A DNA stretch of 64,000 nucleotides, taken from the NCBI RefSeq assembly GCF_905147045.1, contig NC_065918.1:1426001-1490000 (forward strand), written 5' to 3'. A program made the translations under genes and the position numbers. Of this stretch, positions 12,301 to 27,300 are shown in pieces; position 1 is the first letter of the stretch, and each line of letters opens with the position of its first letter. This DNA comes from Nymphalis io. Lineage: Eukaryota > Arthropoda > Insecta > Lepidoptera > Nymphalidae. Under the pieces are notes generated by a model that saw only the letters and a list, made by a program, of their open reading frames with translations, was not told the DNA's origin and did no database searches.

Positions 12301-15300
12301 ACATGTGTATTCTACCAACCTGCATTGGAGCAGCGTGGTGGAATAAGCTCCAAACCTTTTCCTCAAAATGGAAAGGAGGCCTTAGCCCAGCAGTGGAAAA
12401 TTAACAGGCTGTCACTGTATTGATAATTAATTAAGCAAGTCTAATGCTTCTATATCAAATCATGATTTTGATATTAATTCTACTATCATGAAAACGTTGT
12501 ATTTCGAATTATGATAACATGTGACCCCGAGGGTGTAAATTCTGTTCAAGTATACGGGAAATTATGGTACAAAATACATTATATTTAGTTCAAAACTAGA
12601 ACTCGTATTCGTAGAATATACACTGTTTTTTAAATAATAACTATCAATCAAGTAATTTTTATATGAATGATAAAATTTAATTCCCCTAATAATACCAAAA
12701 CAATGTACGTGGTAATCACGTAGACTGCCTACCTACTATTTACGTCCGTGATTTTGTATTGATAATATAATTCAGTCGATTTACTTTCGATAAAAAATAA
12801 ATATTATAATTCGATCACAGACGGGTATGTGCGGTGATTCTGGAGGCCCTGTTAGCGCTCCCAGTACCCCGCAGGAAGCCCGCGTTGACTCCTTGCAGCC
12901 GCGGCCTCTACCCATGCCGGAGTACGGAGGCTTCTTTGCCCTCCTCACTGAATACCTACCCGACACAAACCAACCAGTATCTGGGTTTCACAGGTACATA
13001 ATTATAATTCTATCGTAGACGACTTCATTATTGTAACAAAATCAAGGTAGCTTAGCTGTTCTTATACAATTATAATTCTCAATAATTGCTATAAAAATAT
13101 TAAAACTAAGGAATAAAAATGACACTACAATTTACTAAAAAAGGTGCAACGTGGCGGTTATGCTTCTCTGCGATGTGGTATTGGACGGCGTGGAGCTGGA
13201 CTGGTCCATACATGTGCCGCTCATGCTGCACATAGTGTTCCTCGGCATGGACCATACCAGGCAAGTTACACGTTTTATAGAATTAACTTAGCTTAGAACT
13301 TTATATATTATATATACATATATATGATTACGTTACTTGACTTACTAGATAAAAACTGTACAACTAAGAAACAAATAATATTATCGCTACCGACCCTGTA
13401 ATAATATTTTTAAATGTAAATTGTATATCCAAGTTTTACAAATTCATCTACAGCCCTTAACTGTAGACTGTACAAATAAATTCCGCATCGAGTGACCGTA
13501 CAGGCGAGAGTTTGCAGTGTTGATTCACGTGAAAGTAGATCAACCAGAAAGGCTATTTATGTTTATTGAAATGTGCTTTATATATTTGTAAATAATGAAA
13601 CGTCGAATGTCATCTGTATTTACAATACAATTATACATACAATTTCACTGTATTGTAAATACAGATGATAGTGAAAATGTGGCTTCGACGACTAGACATA
13701 TTCACAACATATTCACTTTATTTCTTTTATTTGATATGAAAACGTATCGAATATTATAATTATCTAAATATAATTTTTATGATATTTTCTTGTATACTTT
13801 TTACGTAATTACGACGTATATAATACCGGATTATGTTAATGTTATTGGTGTCGAATTTTATGTTTGAATGATATTTCTAAGTAAACCATTTTTTTTTATT
13901 TGACATTCTATACAAATTGAAATATTACGTTTAGAAATTATTGGTTTTATGTTCTTTAATTCGATCTTTTATAATGGAAGTAAATTGTAAAGAGCCTATA
14001 TAGAGATATAAAGATCAAAGTATAACATTAATTAGCAATACATATTTTTGTAATGAAATATATAATCATGAAATACGAAATATTCACTTAACATCAAGAG
14101 GCCCACGTGCTTATTAAAAGATAAAATATTATAAAAATGCTTTCACTGTATACCAAAAGATTAATAGTTAAGTCTGTCGTAGGTGGATAGTCCATCAGCA
14201 CTGCCGGCAGCTGCTACTGAATCTGTTGGTAGCCGTGGCAGCTCACCACGATCACCTGACCATCGCGCGAGTGCTGCTGGCTGCTCGATCAGCCCAGCTG
14301 GGTCTCGGTCTACCACCACCACCCTTACCACTCGTACCGCATAATTTCACTGGTAAGTCATTAAGTAATATATTTACTAATCATTATATAGGCGTATATA
14401 TTTTTATACAATATATTAATATATATTTTTTTATTTTGTTTCAAATATTTTTAGCCATAATGATTTAGTGATAAATAAATAACTGTTAATATGAATATGT
14501 TAATATTCATTTATCTATATACAACAATAACCGAAATCATAATTAACATGCAGATATAACACACAAAGTCACATAATGTAATGCATTAAACCGAGGCTGG
14601 TGCGCGATCCGTGCCATTAACGATACGCCGGACCTAATCAAACTAGGTGACCCAGCTTTGCAATAACTAAGTAAAAGTTAACCCTGTTATCAGCGCCGAC
14701 CTAAATCCCATACGTTCACGGAACAGGTTCAAATTGATTGATAATGTTTTGCGGCTGGATACGTGCTAATATGCTCTTGGGCGACTTGCGTATTTGTATG
14801 AAGCCATTTTGGTCATAATTTAAAAGAGTAGGCTAGATGCCGCAACGTGGAAAACGGACGTGACATTTTCGCTATCTACGAGGACGTCATACGGGCCGTT
14901 TAATGGCGAACACGGCGAAACGAAATCCTTTTAAAATATTTGCAGTCTTATATGGAATCGAATAATATAATAACAGTAAGTGAAAAGGTGTGTTAATGAA
15001 TTTTATTTAACATTATTATTTTTTCATTATTCAAAAAAAAAAAACTCCCCAAAAAAATATATGAAATAATTTATTTTTTAATCGATGTCATTGAAGTATA
15101 ATATATGTATAATAAACGTAGTCGCTTCGGCACAAAGCACATACCGAGAATAACCTATTACGTAATGTGTACGAATGGGTGTTGAGATATCTCTTTGAGA
15201 TAAATAGACTTCGATACCGTTTGACCAATGGAGCCGAAACTTAGCACAGTTTTTGATATGATGATGATTGCACCGTCAATGTACAATAGGGGCAAGTCGA

Positions 15301-18300
15301 ATCGAATCATTTATTACAAGTAATATACAAAAAGACATTGTAACGCGTTTGCATTTGCAAATGATTTATAAGGAAAAATATAGTTGTTAAAAAAGTTAAT
15401 ATAATATTCAAATAATAATAAAACTATTATAATATTTCCATTTATAATTTTTTTTAAATCTTAATACCTACCTACTTAGTAAGAGAAGCCTACCTTCTCA
15501 TACTACCTAAGTATTAATTATTTGTATCAAAGGTCTGGTATCAATTTATGAAATCTATTGAATTGAAAATATTATTACCATGAAAATCTTTACCCGCATA
15601 AATCGACCCGTACCGTGAAATTTCCAACATTTCAGTAATTTTTCTCTCGTCTGAATTTCATTGCGGATAGACAAAGCGACTGACCATTGAAGTTAAAGCA
15701 GCGATGTAAAATAAAATATACTTGGTCACGCTTTCGTTGTATTAATATACGTATGTACTAATATTACGTATATTGTATCTGAATAATCATGTCAACGTCA
15801 CAATAAATTATTTAAAATAAAACGTTTCAACGACAAAATAATTAAACAGTAAAGTAACACAAATATTTATTTACAGAGTCTGTTCAACTTGTAATGGTAT
15901 TATTTTGCATTATTTTGTTTTAACATCTCACTAATTATTTCACTTGGGAGATTGAACTTAAAAAACGTGGATCTTTTTATAATCACGTTACGTACATTTT
16001 AATTAATTTAATAATATACCATGAGTCGGGATGGCTCAGAACGCTTGAATCTTAACCGAAGAGTTGCAAGTCCGGGCAATCACGCCCGTTTAATAATTTA
16101 GGTATATTATGTAAACAAACAAATTCAAAAGAACGTTATCTTATTATTGATAATATAGTCGATTCGAACGAAGGTAACTTGAAATGACCGGATTTCCGAG
16201 AGCTCGAGCTTCGAGCGCGAAGTGAAGGGAGGGAATAATATTTGAAGACTATAAATTATATTTGCATGGAATCTAACAAATATGATATTTACAAAGGACT
16301 GAAAATGTATAAGCAACGCGATAAATATATATTTTTTGTATGTAAAAATAGTGTTATGCTAACCAATAATATTAAGTCCTTACATATGAAACTGGCGTTT
16401 TGTACGGGAGGAATATAAAGTCAATTTTTTTTTTGTAAAATATATTTAATTAATCAAAAATGCACCGTTATTGTCTATGCACTTTTGCTATCTCATAGGT
16501 AGTTCATTGATACCTTTACTACAAAAACCATGGGGACGAGAATCAATAACCTCTTTGAAGGCGGCTTAGACTGCCGCATCGGAATTAAATTTTTTTCCTT
16601 GTAAGAAGTTGTCCAAATTCCGGAAAAAATGGTAATCTGTTGGAGCGAGGAATTCTTGACCAAAGGAGATATTTCAGATTAAAGTGGTCAGTACGACAAA
16701 ACGCTAATTTCATATGTAAGGACCTAAAATTACGTTTCTTAATAATGTCACGACGGGCATTTACATAGTTAATTATGTTTATGTTTTGACAAATTTGCGA
16801 GAAATAGCTTACTGTATTAACTTAGTCGGAGGGGAAATGTTCGGTCCGGAAGCTTTACAATCAAACTGCAGAAATACGAGGGGACGTTCAAAAGTCCGCG
16901 GAATGGAGGGGTTGAGAATAAAATAAAATTACAAAACGTCTCTTTCTTTTTTAATATACTATACTACCTCCCTCAAATTCATTACATTTGAGAGAAAGGG
17001 ATGATAACTTTTCTAAGCATATATTAAAAAAATGCTATGCCATCAAAATAGTTCTTAAGAGCTTCATTGTCGTCTTAACATGTTCTTCGCGTTAAAGTCT
17101 TTTTCGTTATTCACGTAACTTTTAACGTGGTATCATTTACATACGTTGTAACAGAACCAGATGCAGTGTTCGACAACTTCCCTCAGTGCGCCCACTCGCC
17201 GCGCTCGCACGTGCGCTCGCTGTCCTCCGACCCGCAAGTCACCCCCGAAGGTAAAGTATTATTAGCCTTTGATGATAATTGTCAACGATCAGCGATACTA
17301 AATTTGTCACTATACATTAAATTATATAAAATGAATGATTATGTTGATATAACTACGTGATCACTTTGTATTTATAATGCACCTCGGTGATGTGCGGTGA
17401 AGGAAAATATCCATAGGAAACCGGCATGTATCGGATGATATTCTGCCTCACGTACGTCTACCATCCCTAACTGGAACAACATGCTAAAAGAATCTCCGAA
17501 ACTTCTCTTTAAGAGATTAAATCTTTACCCAGCACTTGGTCATTTGAATGCAATTACTTTATTAGTATCATTGAAAGGCACTAATGACATATTTTAAAGA
17601 TCGACGATGTCTGAAACAACCAATCACTCAAACAAAACAAAGAGACCTCTACGCGTCACGTAGCTTTTTGCGTTTGGTGCACGTGTCTTAAATAATGAAA
17701 AGTAAAATTGTACAATTGTTTTTTTAACTCACACAGGTGAAATAGACAATTATCCATCGCTACCTGTAATAGTGACAGGCGAAGCGGAACAGGAACCCGA
17801 AGCTGAGCCGGAAGCACCGCCAGCAGAGCTACCAATAGCTGACGTCATCAAGTCAATGGTCCATTACTTGGCGAGTAGACCGACACACATGCCGCTGTGG
17901 CAATATGAAGACATTACTGCTAAAGGTGAAAAAATATGGCCCGTTACTTCCGTTGTACCTTCAGTTCACCCGCATTTTACCATCTTGGTGATTGATTTCC
18001 ATAAGAAGCTTTATTTACCATTTCAGAGCACCACTGATAGATCAACTCTACGTGTTTCTTTAATGTATATGTTTATCGTTTAGTGTGGAGTCTCCGCAGT
18101 TGCCAACAGATGTCGACGCTCCTTCGTCACGCACTTCGGATTTTCCGCGAGTCTCTGCCCCACGCGCTCATATCGGAGCGCTGGGCTCAGACTGCATTGC
18201 AGTTAGGTCTATCGTGCCCTTCCCGACACTACGCGGGAAGATCTTTACAGGTACAGAGGATTTCGTTATTTATCATTAAGAACGCATTGTATAAAATAAG

Positions 18301-21300
18301 TTAATAAATTCGTAGATAGTACTGATTAATCAATGTCAATTAGTTTCATTTCGTGCAATATGCGTATACAGCTCGAAATACGTTCAATTTATCTACGTTA
18401 TTAACACATTTAAAGATTATTTATAATTAATGAGTATGCCGTTAATGTATTTAATTTTATGCATGCGTTTTATAAATTGTGTTTTAAAATAGTTATATTT
18501 CTCGTATATGTTTGTTTTTAAGTGCGAAGTGAAATAGAGTTGAAACTATCAAGAAGTATGCCTCGTTGATCTATTTTCTACCATAACGGTTGCAAACCTT
18601 AAAGTCCTGGACTCGAATCCTTTTCGTCAAATAAAAAGTGATTGAGTTTTTCTGTCGGTATATTCTCAGTGGCATCGCATGGTTGGAAAGTTGACTGTGA
18701 TTTTGCTAATGCCTTGCAAAACACGTTAATCCGCTGATCTCGCTTCTGAAATCCGATCGTGTTGGATTGCCGTATCCAAGAATAGAGATTGTACTTGTAT
18801 TTGCGCATATTCGGGTCTAGTCTAGTCTAGGTCTAGGTCTAGTCTCCGTTGAGATTGGCCGAAGTCGTTTGGGAGGACACAGTGTTATTATATAGTCGCG
18901 CGCTAATGTTGGTACAAAGCTCTCTAAAAGTTATTATTTGAAATGGAAATTGGTACTTATACAGAAACTTATGGATTTTTTTGGCTTATATCTACGGGCG
19001 CGAAAATAATCTGTCTACAATTCAGTTATTAAAAAAGATTCATGGACGATGTCAGAAAGTTGAGTTTAGTTGGTTGAGGACCCTAAGAGTTGGTACAAAG
19101 TTCATTTTTTTTAAATTTTTTATTGGGTTATGTCTTTTCACAACATTTTACTATTAATACTATTGCGAGAATTTTATATAATTAGGGACGAAATTACAAA
19201 GATAATACTTTTACAGGTATTTCGTTTCATCGGCGTGGCCATGACTGGCCGGATGGTATCCGACATTCTATCCCGTTTGGTGGAAACTGTCGCTGAACAG
19301 GGAGAGGACATGCAGGGCTATGTGACTGAACTTCTCCTCACATTAGAGGCGGCCGTCGACTCGCTGGAGTCGAACTTCAGGCCTCTAGACTACATGCGTG
19401 ACATATTCAAGAGCACGCCCAACTTGAACAACAAAGATGGCGGACCACAGCCAAATGGAAACGTATACACGGCGGGTAAGTTAATACAAAATACTTAACT
19501 AAAAATGATATATTACACTACAAAATATAGTACATATGCTTCAACATTTAAAGAAGTTACATATTTACATCATCATATAAAATAAATAAATACATCAAAT
19601 AAAAGTAAAACTTTTAAATGAGGATTACGAAATAATTTATTCGTTAACGTGACATAAAAGAATGAAAGATATGAATGAAATGAAAAAAATGAACTAGGAG
19701 CAATAGTCAGCTACTTGGAAACGAGTAAAGCGACACAAAGATAGATCTTAAACTCAAAAGCCGTATCTCTCGTTCTGCAAGCATCAAAATTACTCACGCG
19801 ACAAACAGATTTTCACGTGCTTCTCACCATCAAAGAACGTGACGTGATGATTTCAGTGTCAAATTTCAACCACGTGTTTAAGATAAGTAAAGGTACCTTT
19901 ATTTATCTGTAATTAACAAACAATATTGTATACATTTATTGTTCTTAAATTATAGATACATTACGTACTTATTCACTGAGTACAAGCGCCTGAACTAGGC
20001 CAAGTCTATGCTCTTCCGACGACGTATATCCTGGTCTACTGTCGGTTTTAGTGCGTCTATGATAACATACTAGGTTCATCATGGTTAGAATAATCGTATA
20101 TTTAACAAGGCTGTCGTGTTGTAGGTAAGAGATCGCCGGGCGTGTGTGTCGGATGCGTAAGCAACCACACGCGCAGTACGAGCTACTCAGTATCGTACTG
20201 CGTTCGCAAGAGCAACGCTCCTCCCACCGCGGAGAAGCAACCGCACGGTAAAAGCACTATATCAATAAACATGCGCGTATTAACTGCTTTGACTGGCTCG
20301 TTGGTCTAGTGGCTAGATATAAGGCTGCAGATCCTGAGGTCCTGGGTTCCCGAGGGGCTGGATAGCAGCCCGGAATCTGGGAATTGGAAGTGTGTAGTAT
20401 ACACACTCGTGCCTCGGAAAGCACGTAAAGCCGTTGGTCCTGCGCCCGAACTCTTTCCGGTCGTGTTGGATTGCCTTCCCATCGGATTATAAGAGTGAAG
20501 GAATGGAGAGTACACCTGTGTTTGCGCACACACTTGTGCAGTATAATATGCCCTGCGCAGCTGGCTAATGTTTTGAAATTAGCCGCCGTCGGCGAAATCA
20601 GTCAGGAGGACATCATCATTAACTGCTTCGTTGTTCTAGTTCGTTATTTCACTTGAAAGTGAAGCAAGGCAGATTGCACCTGTTATTGGAAAAACACGCA
20701 CACATCAATACGCGCACGCACATACTCATATAAACTCACAACAATACTCTAGCACGCAATTAATTTATTTTACAGATTTCTAGTCAAAATGGGCGCCGGG
20801 TCTGAAATTTGCTTAGGTCTGCTTGTTGTACACTCAGTATAATTATTCGCTAAACAAAGTATACTTTCCAGTTGAACTTCTTATTTTAACTGATCAATTT
20901 TAACACGATTTCGATATCTGGTTGTCAAAAAATCAAAATAAATGGCCATGAATAGAATTTATAATTCAAGAAAACCAATTAATTGTAATAACATATAGCG
21001 ACATAGTATATTGTATACGCGCTACGCATGCAAGAGAGTCTACTCCTCCCCGCTATCTGAGTGACGATGGAGAGGGAACATAAGATAGCGATATGCTGTT
21101 TGCCGTCATGGCATAAGAGTAGGTCTTATCCATGCCCATCAAAATCTTAATACCTACTACTAAAAGTGAATAAACTTACAGTTCTGGAAGTTACGATATA
21201 ATTTATTTTGTACCACACCACAGAACCACGAACCCGACCCTGCGAATCGACAAAGGGCGTATGCTCGAATTTATGTCGCTCGCGTTCTGCACAATCTCTT

Positions 21301-24300
21301 AAATTGTTGGGTGACACCGCGACACAGGTTTGTTGATTGCTTTTTTTTTTTTACATTTTACGCAAGGTATTTTTTTAAGCAGTTTGGGCAGCATTTTAAT
21401 GTCAGACAAATGTAATTTGACAAAATTCGATAATATCAAGAAAGGAACTTATTTTATGTTATAATTTTAATTATATATTTTATATTTATTTTGTACAAAT
21501 ACGAATAAAAAAATTTTGTTAGGACGATAAGTTGACGATCCTAGCGACATTATTTTGGGTCGGAGCTTCACTTCTTGAATCTGACTACGAGCATGAATTT
21601 CTACTTGGAGTGAGACTTCTATCAAGAGTTATGGCTCGTCTACCCCTGGACCGACCAGATGCTAGGGAGCGCCTGGATCGAACGCAGGCCCACGGAACGC
21701 ATGGACCATCATCGCTACACTCGCTGCTGCTAAAGGTTAGTTTTTTGTTTATTTAGTGTTTTTTAGCAAATATGAGGTTGATAGTTTTCAGATTAACTTT
21801 TAAACGAAGCTGCATGTTAATAGGTATAATTTATTAACTACATACAGCTTGTGAAAAAAGTTTTTTTTTTTTTGAGTAATATTCTTAAAGTACTTGGTAA
21901 TTTCTTGGAAATATTAAATTATACACTTGTCGGTTTTGTTAAATAAACTGCTTTCAATTGACCTTGGTCCATAGCGACTGCTATCTGACTTCTGTCTTAC
22001 CTCGCCAGGGTTGCACCCACCCGAATACGTACGAGCCGGTGGTTGGCGTCTTGGTGGATATGATCCCACTCCTGGAACTGCCGGTCATCGACCCCACGCA
22101 ATCACTTGCCTTCCCCATGACCGTAGTGGCATTGTTGCCTTACATGTTATTACACTATGAGGAAGCAAATGAACTCTGCGTACGCGCAGCTTGTCACATT
22201 GCACAGGTATATGGAATCATAGAAATAAATAATTTCTATATAAAGAATTGATTAAAATTAAAAGCTTAATACTATTCCAAGTTATTAATTAAATTAATAT
22301 AGTTTTTTTTATAATATTCATTTCTTACAGTTTACAGCCGAAAAGAGTAAAAAGTTAGAGAACCTCGGCACGGTGATGACGCTGTACTCCCGGAGGACCT
22401 TCAGCAAGGAGAGCTTCCAGTGGACCAAGTGCGTGGTCAAATACCTGTGGGATACGTACTCGCACCTCTCGCTCCAGATGCTGGCGTTCCTTGTTGAAGT
22501 CCTGGAGAAAGTAAGCTTTGATATATCAACAAATGAGTTTCGAACTAAGCTATCTCCTCCGCCCGCCGCTCGCGCTCGCGGTCGCGCCGTGACTTTTATT
22601 TTATTTATATTCAGTCTTCGTGTATCCGCTATAGCTATAGTCTTCGTAGTGTTCGCTCGAAAAGCACTCCGACCGACAATATTCTTTTCCCCTGCATAGA
22701 TTTTGTGAGCTAATTCTCAAAGAATATGCTACGTATACTACTAAATACCTATCTACATCCATCGTGAAAGTCTAAACTAAAATAATATGAAAGTTTATAT
22801 CAATCGAATTATTAGTTTTTGTTTGTATGAAAATAAAAAACAAACACATAAATAAGATTTACTTCATAATGTGCTGTAAAGATACGATACGACAGATTAT
22901 ATGTTGTAAGATTTTTTTTATACATTAATAACGCAGACCCCGAGGTCCTCAGTTGAAATCCCAGGGTCGGCCAATCGGGCCAATTATTAAAAAATAGTTA
23001 TTAGGTTGTTTTGTCGAAACAATTTCAGTAGCAGCCCAGTCTGGAATTGTGTACACTCCTGTGTCCTGCGTCTGAACTCTTTCCGATTATGTCGGATTGC
23101 CGTCCCATCGGATTATGGAGTTAGGGAATAGAGAGGGAGAGAGTAGGCTAACCTCTCTTGAGATTGGTTGCCGTGGCCGAAATCGGTCTGGAGGACATAT
23201 ACATATATATGAATAAGATTTTTTTTGATATCCCATAAATTAAAAACGTCTAGAACATTTCTCGTCTTAAAGTATTTTTATACAAATGGTAAGAACAACT
23301 GCCAGATGATATTAATGTTTATAATTAACATTAACCAATCGAAAACGTGTAATTTCCCAGGGTTCCGTGACCCTACAGCTTCACGTGCTTTCGATCCTGC
23401 ACTGCATGCTCTACTACGTGGAATTGAACGCGCCAGCCGCTCAGCCGGTCAATGCGGACCTGTTGCGTGCTGTTGCGAAGTTTATCGACGTGAGTACAAC
23501 ACTTCTACTACCAGATACAATAAATAAATAACATAAGCGCTCAACATATACTCGATATCTAGTCGAGTTCGCGAAGATGGTACAGCATCTTAATTTTTAA
23601 TCAATATTTTGAAATTTCATTGTCAAAATCAGTAATAAAATATTTTGGGAATATTTATAAAAACTGACATATTTGCAAAGAAAGTTGAAATAAAAGTTAG
23701 ATATAAAAATAAATATCGTAAATGTTTAAAGTTTTCTCGAATTTGATTTCGATCATAATTTTACTGACGCAAAAGTTATACATTATACATATATAAAGTA
23801 TCTATACGAAGTTAATTTTAAATGTACGCTCGATTTTGTACCTTTAATCTTTTAATGTATGTGCCTGAAAAGTTACTGCCTCTTTTGTGTGTTTTATATT
23901 CTGATTAACTTTCAAGTGACACGTTGCTGATGCAAAACCGTGTTCAGTAATTAACTAAACACGCTTTATATTCATAATTTAGAAAACAAAATAAGAAATT
24001 GTCGTTTATAATTTTTATGTCGCAATTCGTCTTTGCACCAAAGCACGTATAAAATTTACATTTCATTGCAATATCTATTATTGTATTGAAAAAATTGAAA
24101 AAATAATCTTGCAATTTAGTCATAATTTAAATTTTTCCTTAATGTTTAATGTCACGTCGTTAGTTCATAACCTGAGTATTCCTATAATATAATTTCTCGC
24201 TGATACGAATAATAATCTGTAAATAAAACATGATCGAAACTATAAATTTTTTTAAGTTATACTTTATTATCATAATACTTTCGACTGACTTACAAACCAT

Positions 24301-27300
24301 GTATTTTATTATAAATAATACCCATTGGATAGACAAAATGAGGTATCCACTGTAAATTACGCGGAATTGGCGAATCTTTCTAAAAAATAATGTTCGGACG
24401 AAATTCTTTTTAAGTGCATATACAGCCTATTCGAATCCATTCGGACAGTTATTATAATTACAAATAATTACCGATATGTAAATCTAATGATTAATCATGT
24501 TTCATCTTCATTACATAATCCTGGCGTGCAGCAAGACGGTAACAATTATAAAGAAGCTATGAAGATCTTGAAACTGGTGGTGACCCGTTGTTCTACGCTC
24601 GTTGTACCACCACACTGGGACCACGCGTCCTCTGTACTGGATGCCGACTTACACGGGAAAAAGGTACTAATGAATAATTATTTATGATGTCGTATTGAAT
24701 AATATATCACGCTAATAAAATAACATTTGCCAAAAACAGTTGTTATCATACAAACAAATATTATCATTGTCGTTTTATATCTGCTTGGTTATTAATTATA
24801 AATTTTAAGATGATTCTACTGAATACAAGTATTTATATCACGTTACAAATTTAATATAATTTAAAAAAATAAGAAGTTAAAATAAGTGCGCCATTCAGGC
24901 AAATTTTCCTACAAAATAAAAAGAACTGAACTTTGTGATATTTGATTTGCGTTAATAACATTATCTTATTAAATCATTGTGTCATTCTTGTAAAAAATAA
25001 ATTAATTCGTTCACAGGAACTTCCGGGTCGTACAATGGATTTTACTTTCGACCTCTCCCAAACGCCAGTGATTGGTCGCAAATACTTACCGAAGAGTGGC
25101 AGTCATCCTGCCACAGGACCCAGCTCGCTCTCTAACGCCTCTAGCGTTACTCCTGACAAAGGTTATTTTATAGGACACTTTCCATCGACATTGTCTTTAC
25201 ATAAAATATTTCTTTTAAAAAAGTTTTAATAATGATGTTCGTTATGTTGTTTATATATATTTGTCTTGCTTACACGGTTTGAATAATGCTTACCAACAAA
25301 TTTATTAAAAAAATATAAATCAGTATATAGTAAAATATTATAATATAAATTAATAAGAAATAAATAAATTCCCAAATTAATTAATTATTAATTAAATATA
25401 GCGATGCATCAGTCTTCTTTGTTCACTTTGACAGAATATCCAGTACAAACAGTGTTAGTTACTAGCACTCGTATATTAGAAATTTCAAGTCAGTATTATG
25501 CTATGATAATTTGTTTTCAAATTGAATTTATAATATATTTTATGTTAGGTTCATCAATGACAGGCTCTGCGTCCACCGTCGTGGGAGCTGAGATGAGTTG
25601 TGCAAACGCTACTCAACCTCATAGCGCGGCCTCACCGCGTCGTTCTCTCTCGCTCTCTCCCGCAGACGCGCTCGCTTCCGGCTGGAAACGACCTTGGATG
25701 TCGCAGGTGAACTTCTCTTTTTACATCTCACCCTTACCTCGTTAAGGAGTTGTAAGAAATTTTTATACAAGAATATCTTATGATTATGCGTTTATATGAT
25801 TGCGTGAAATGTATTTTGGCAAACTTTTTTTTTGCTTTGAGGGTTTTCGCTCGTGAATCGGGTCCGTGATGTTCCATGGTATCAAGACACCCACAGACTG
25901 AGATAAACGGGCTTTATGTATAGTTATATAAATTAAACAAATGGGTCCTAGAAAGAACAATACTAAAATTATTATATGAAAGTTGCAATTGATTGAGAAT
26001 AATGAAAGATAGTTTACAATAATAGTTCAACTATATATTATCGAAATGATTCTCACTATTGAAGCATCTTAAACTACTAAGCAGTTACATAGATTTTCGT
26101 TAGACATAAGCCATTAGACATTGGCATTGTAAGAAATGTCAACCATCGCTTACATAGCCAATGCGCCACCAACCTTGGGAACTAAGATTGTATGTCCCTC
26201 GTGCCTGTAATTACATTGGCTCACTCACCCTTCAAACCGTAACAAAATAATATCAAGTACTGCTGTTTTGCGGTAGAATATCTGATGAGTGGGTGATACC
26301 TACCCAGTCGAGCTTGCACGAAGCCCTACCACCAGTAAAAGTTTACAATAATGATTACTATTTGTCCCACAGAGTCGCGTCCGCGAATGCCTCGTGAATC
26401 TCCTGACCACGTGCGGCCAGCGGGTTGGACTGCCGAAGAGTCCATCTGTAAGCAAATAGCACACTTTATAATTATAATGTATAATATAATTTAATTATAA
26501 TTAAGAAACTTGTACAAAGCATGATGTGTACTTAGTTCTCGTGCGCCCAGCGATAATGTGCTCGAGATGACGTTATTCAAAATATAATAAAATTGATATT
26601 TCTATCCATGGCTGCGTATAGGACGATTTAATTACCACTTTATGTTCAAAGGTAACGCCGATACATACTGTTTTAAACATACGCTTACCGCACGACACCA
26701 CGCTGTGTTATAGATAACGGTGACGTCATTCTTATGTCGCCCCGAACGACCCATGACTTGAACGTTGGGAGACGATTGTCATTCAGCTTAACGCTTCTCA
26801 TCTCAAAACGTACTGCCTCTCGTCATAGCATTTCACGTACTGGGTGTTTACTGACCGCGTCCTGGAAACAATTATTGTCTTCATCTTCATCTTTATAAAT
26901 GTATGCTAGTTACCGTCTAGTTGGTTAAGTTTGTGTTATTTTTTTTTAAGTAAATAGGTTTAGCCTTAATCAATGCTTATCTAGATAAGGATTAGTTTGT
27001 TACACTATTTCGACTGTTTAAATAAAATAAAGTTCTGATTACCAGTATGGCAATGTTAGCAGTAAGTTGAAAATGCATATATATATAATTGTAGTATTAA
27101 CAAGGCTTATTGTTGAGTTAATAAATCTATTATACATATATATAATAAAAATTTAACTGATCGCTGTCTTTACATGGAAGATTTATGAGGAAGATATTAT
27201 CGAGAGATTTTTAATTATTAATTTTAACGCAATAGTTTGTTCTTGGAGATTTAGATTCGTCCAATGTAAGTTGAGCTTAGATCTATATGATCTGCCTCAT

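Noticed and set aside
22511..22699. Extension of fry exon 16 past its donor
   Set aside because: The frame stays open for about 60 codons, but family homology ends exactly at gtaagc and resumes at 23361.
23225..23527. 100-codon plus-strand open frame
   Set aside because: It overlaps fry exon 17 in a different frame. The true frame gives conserved furry residues.
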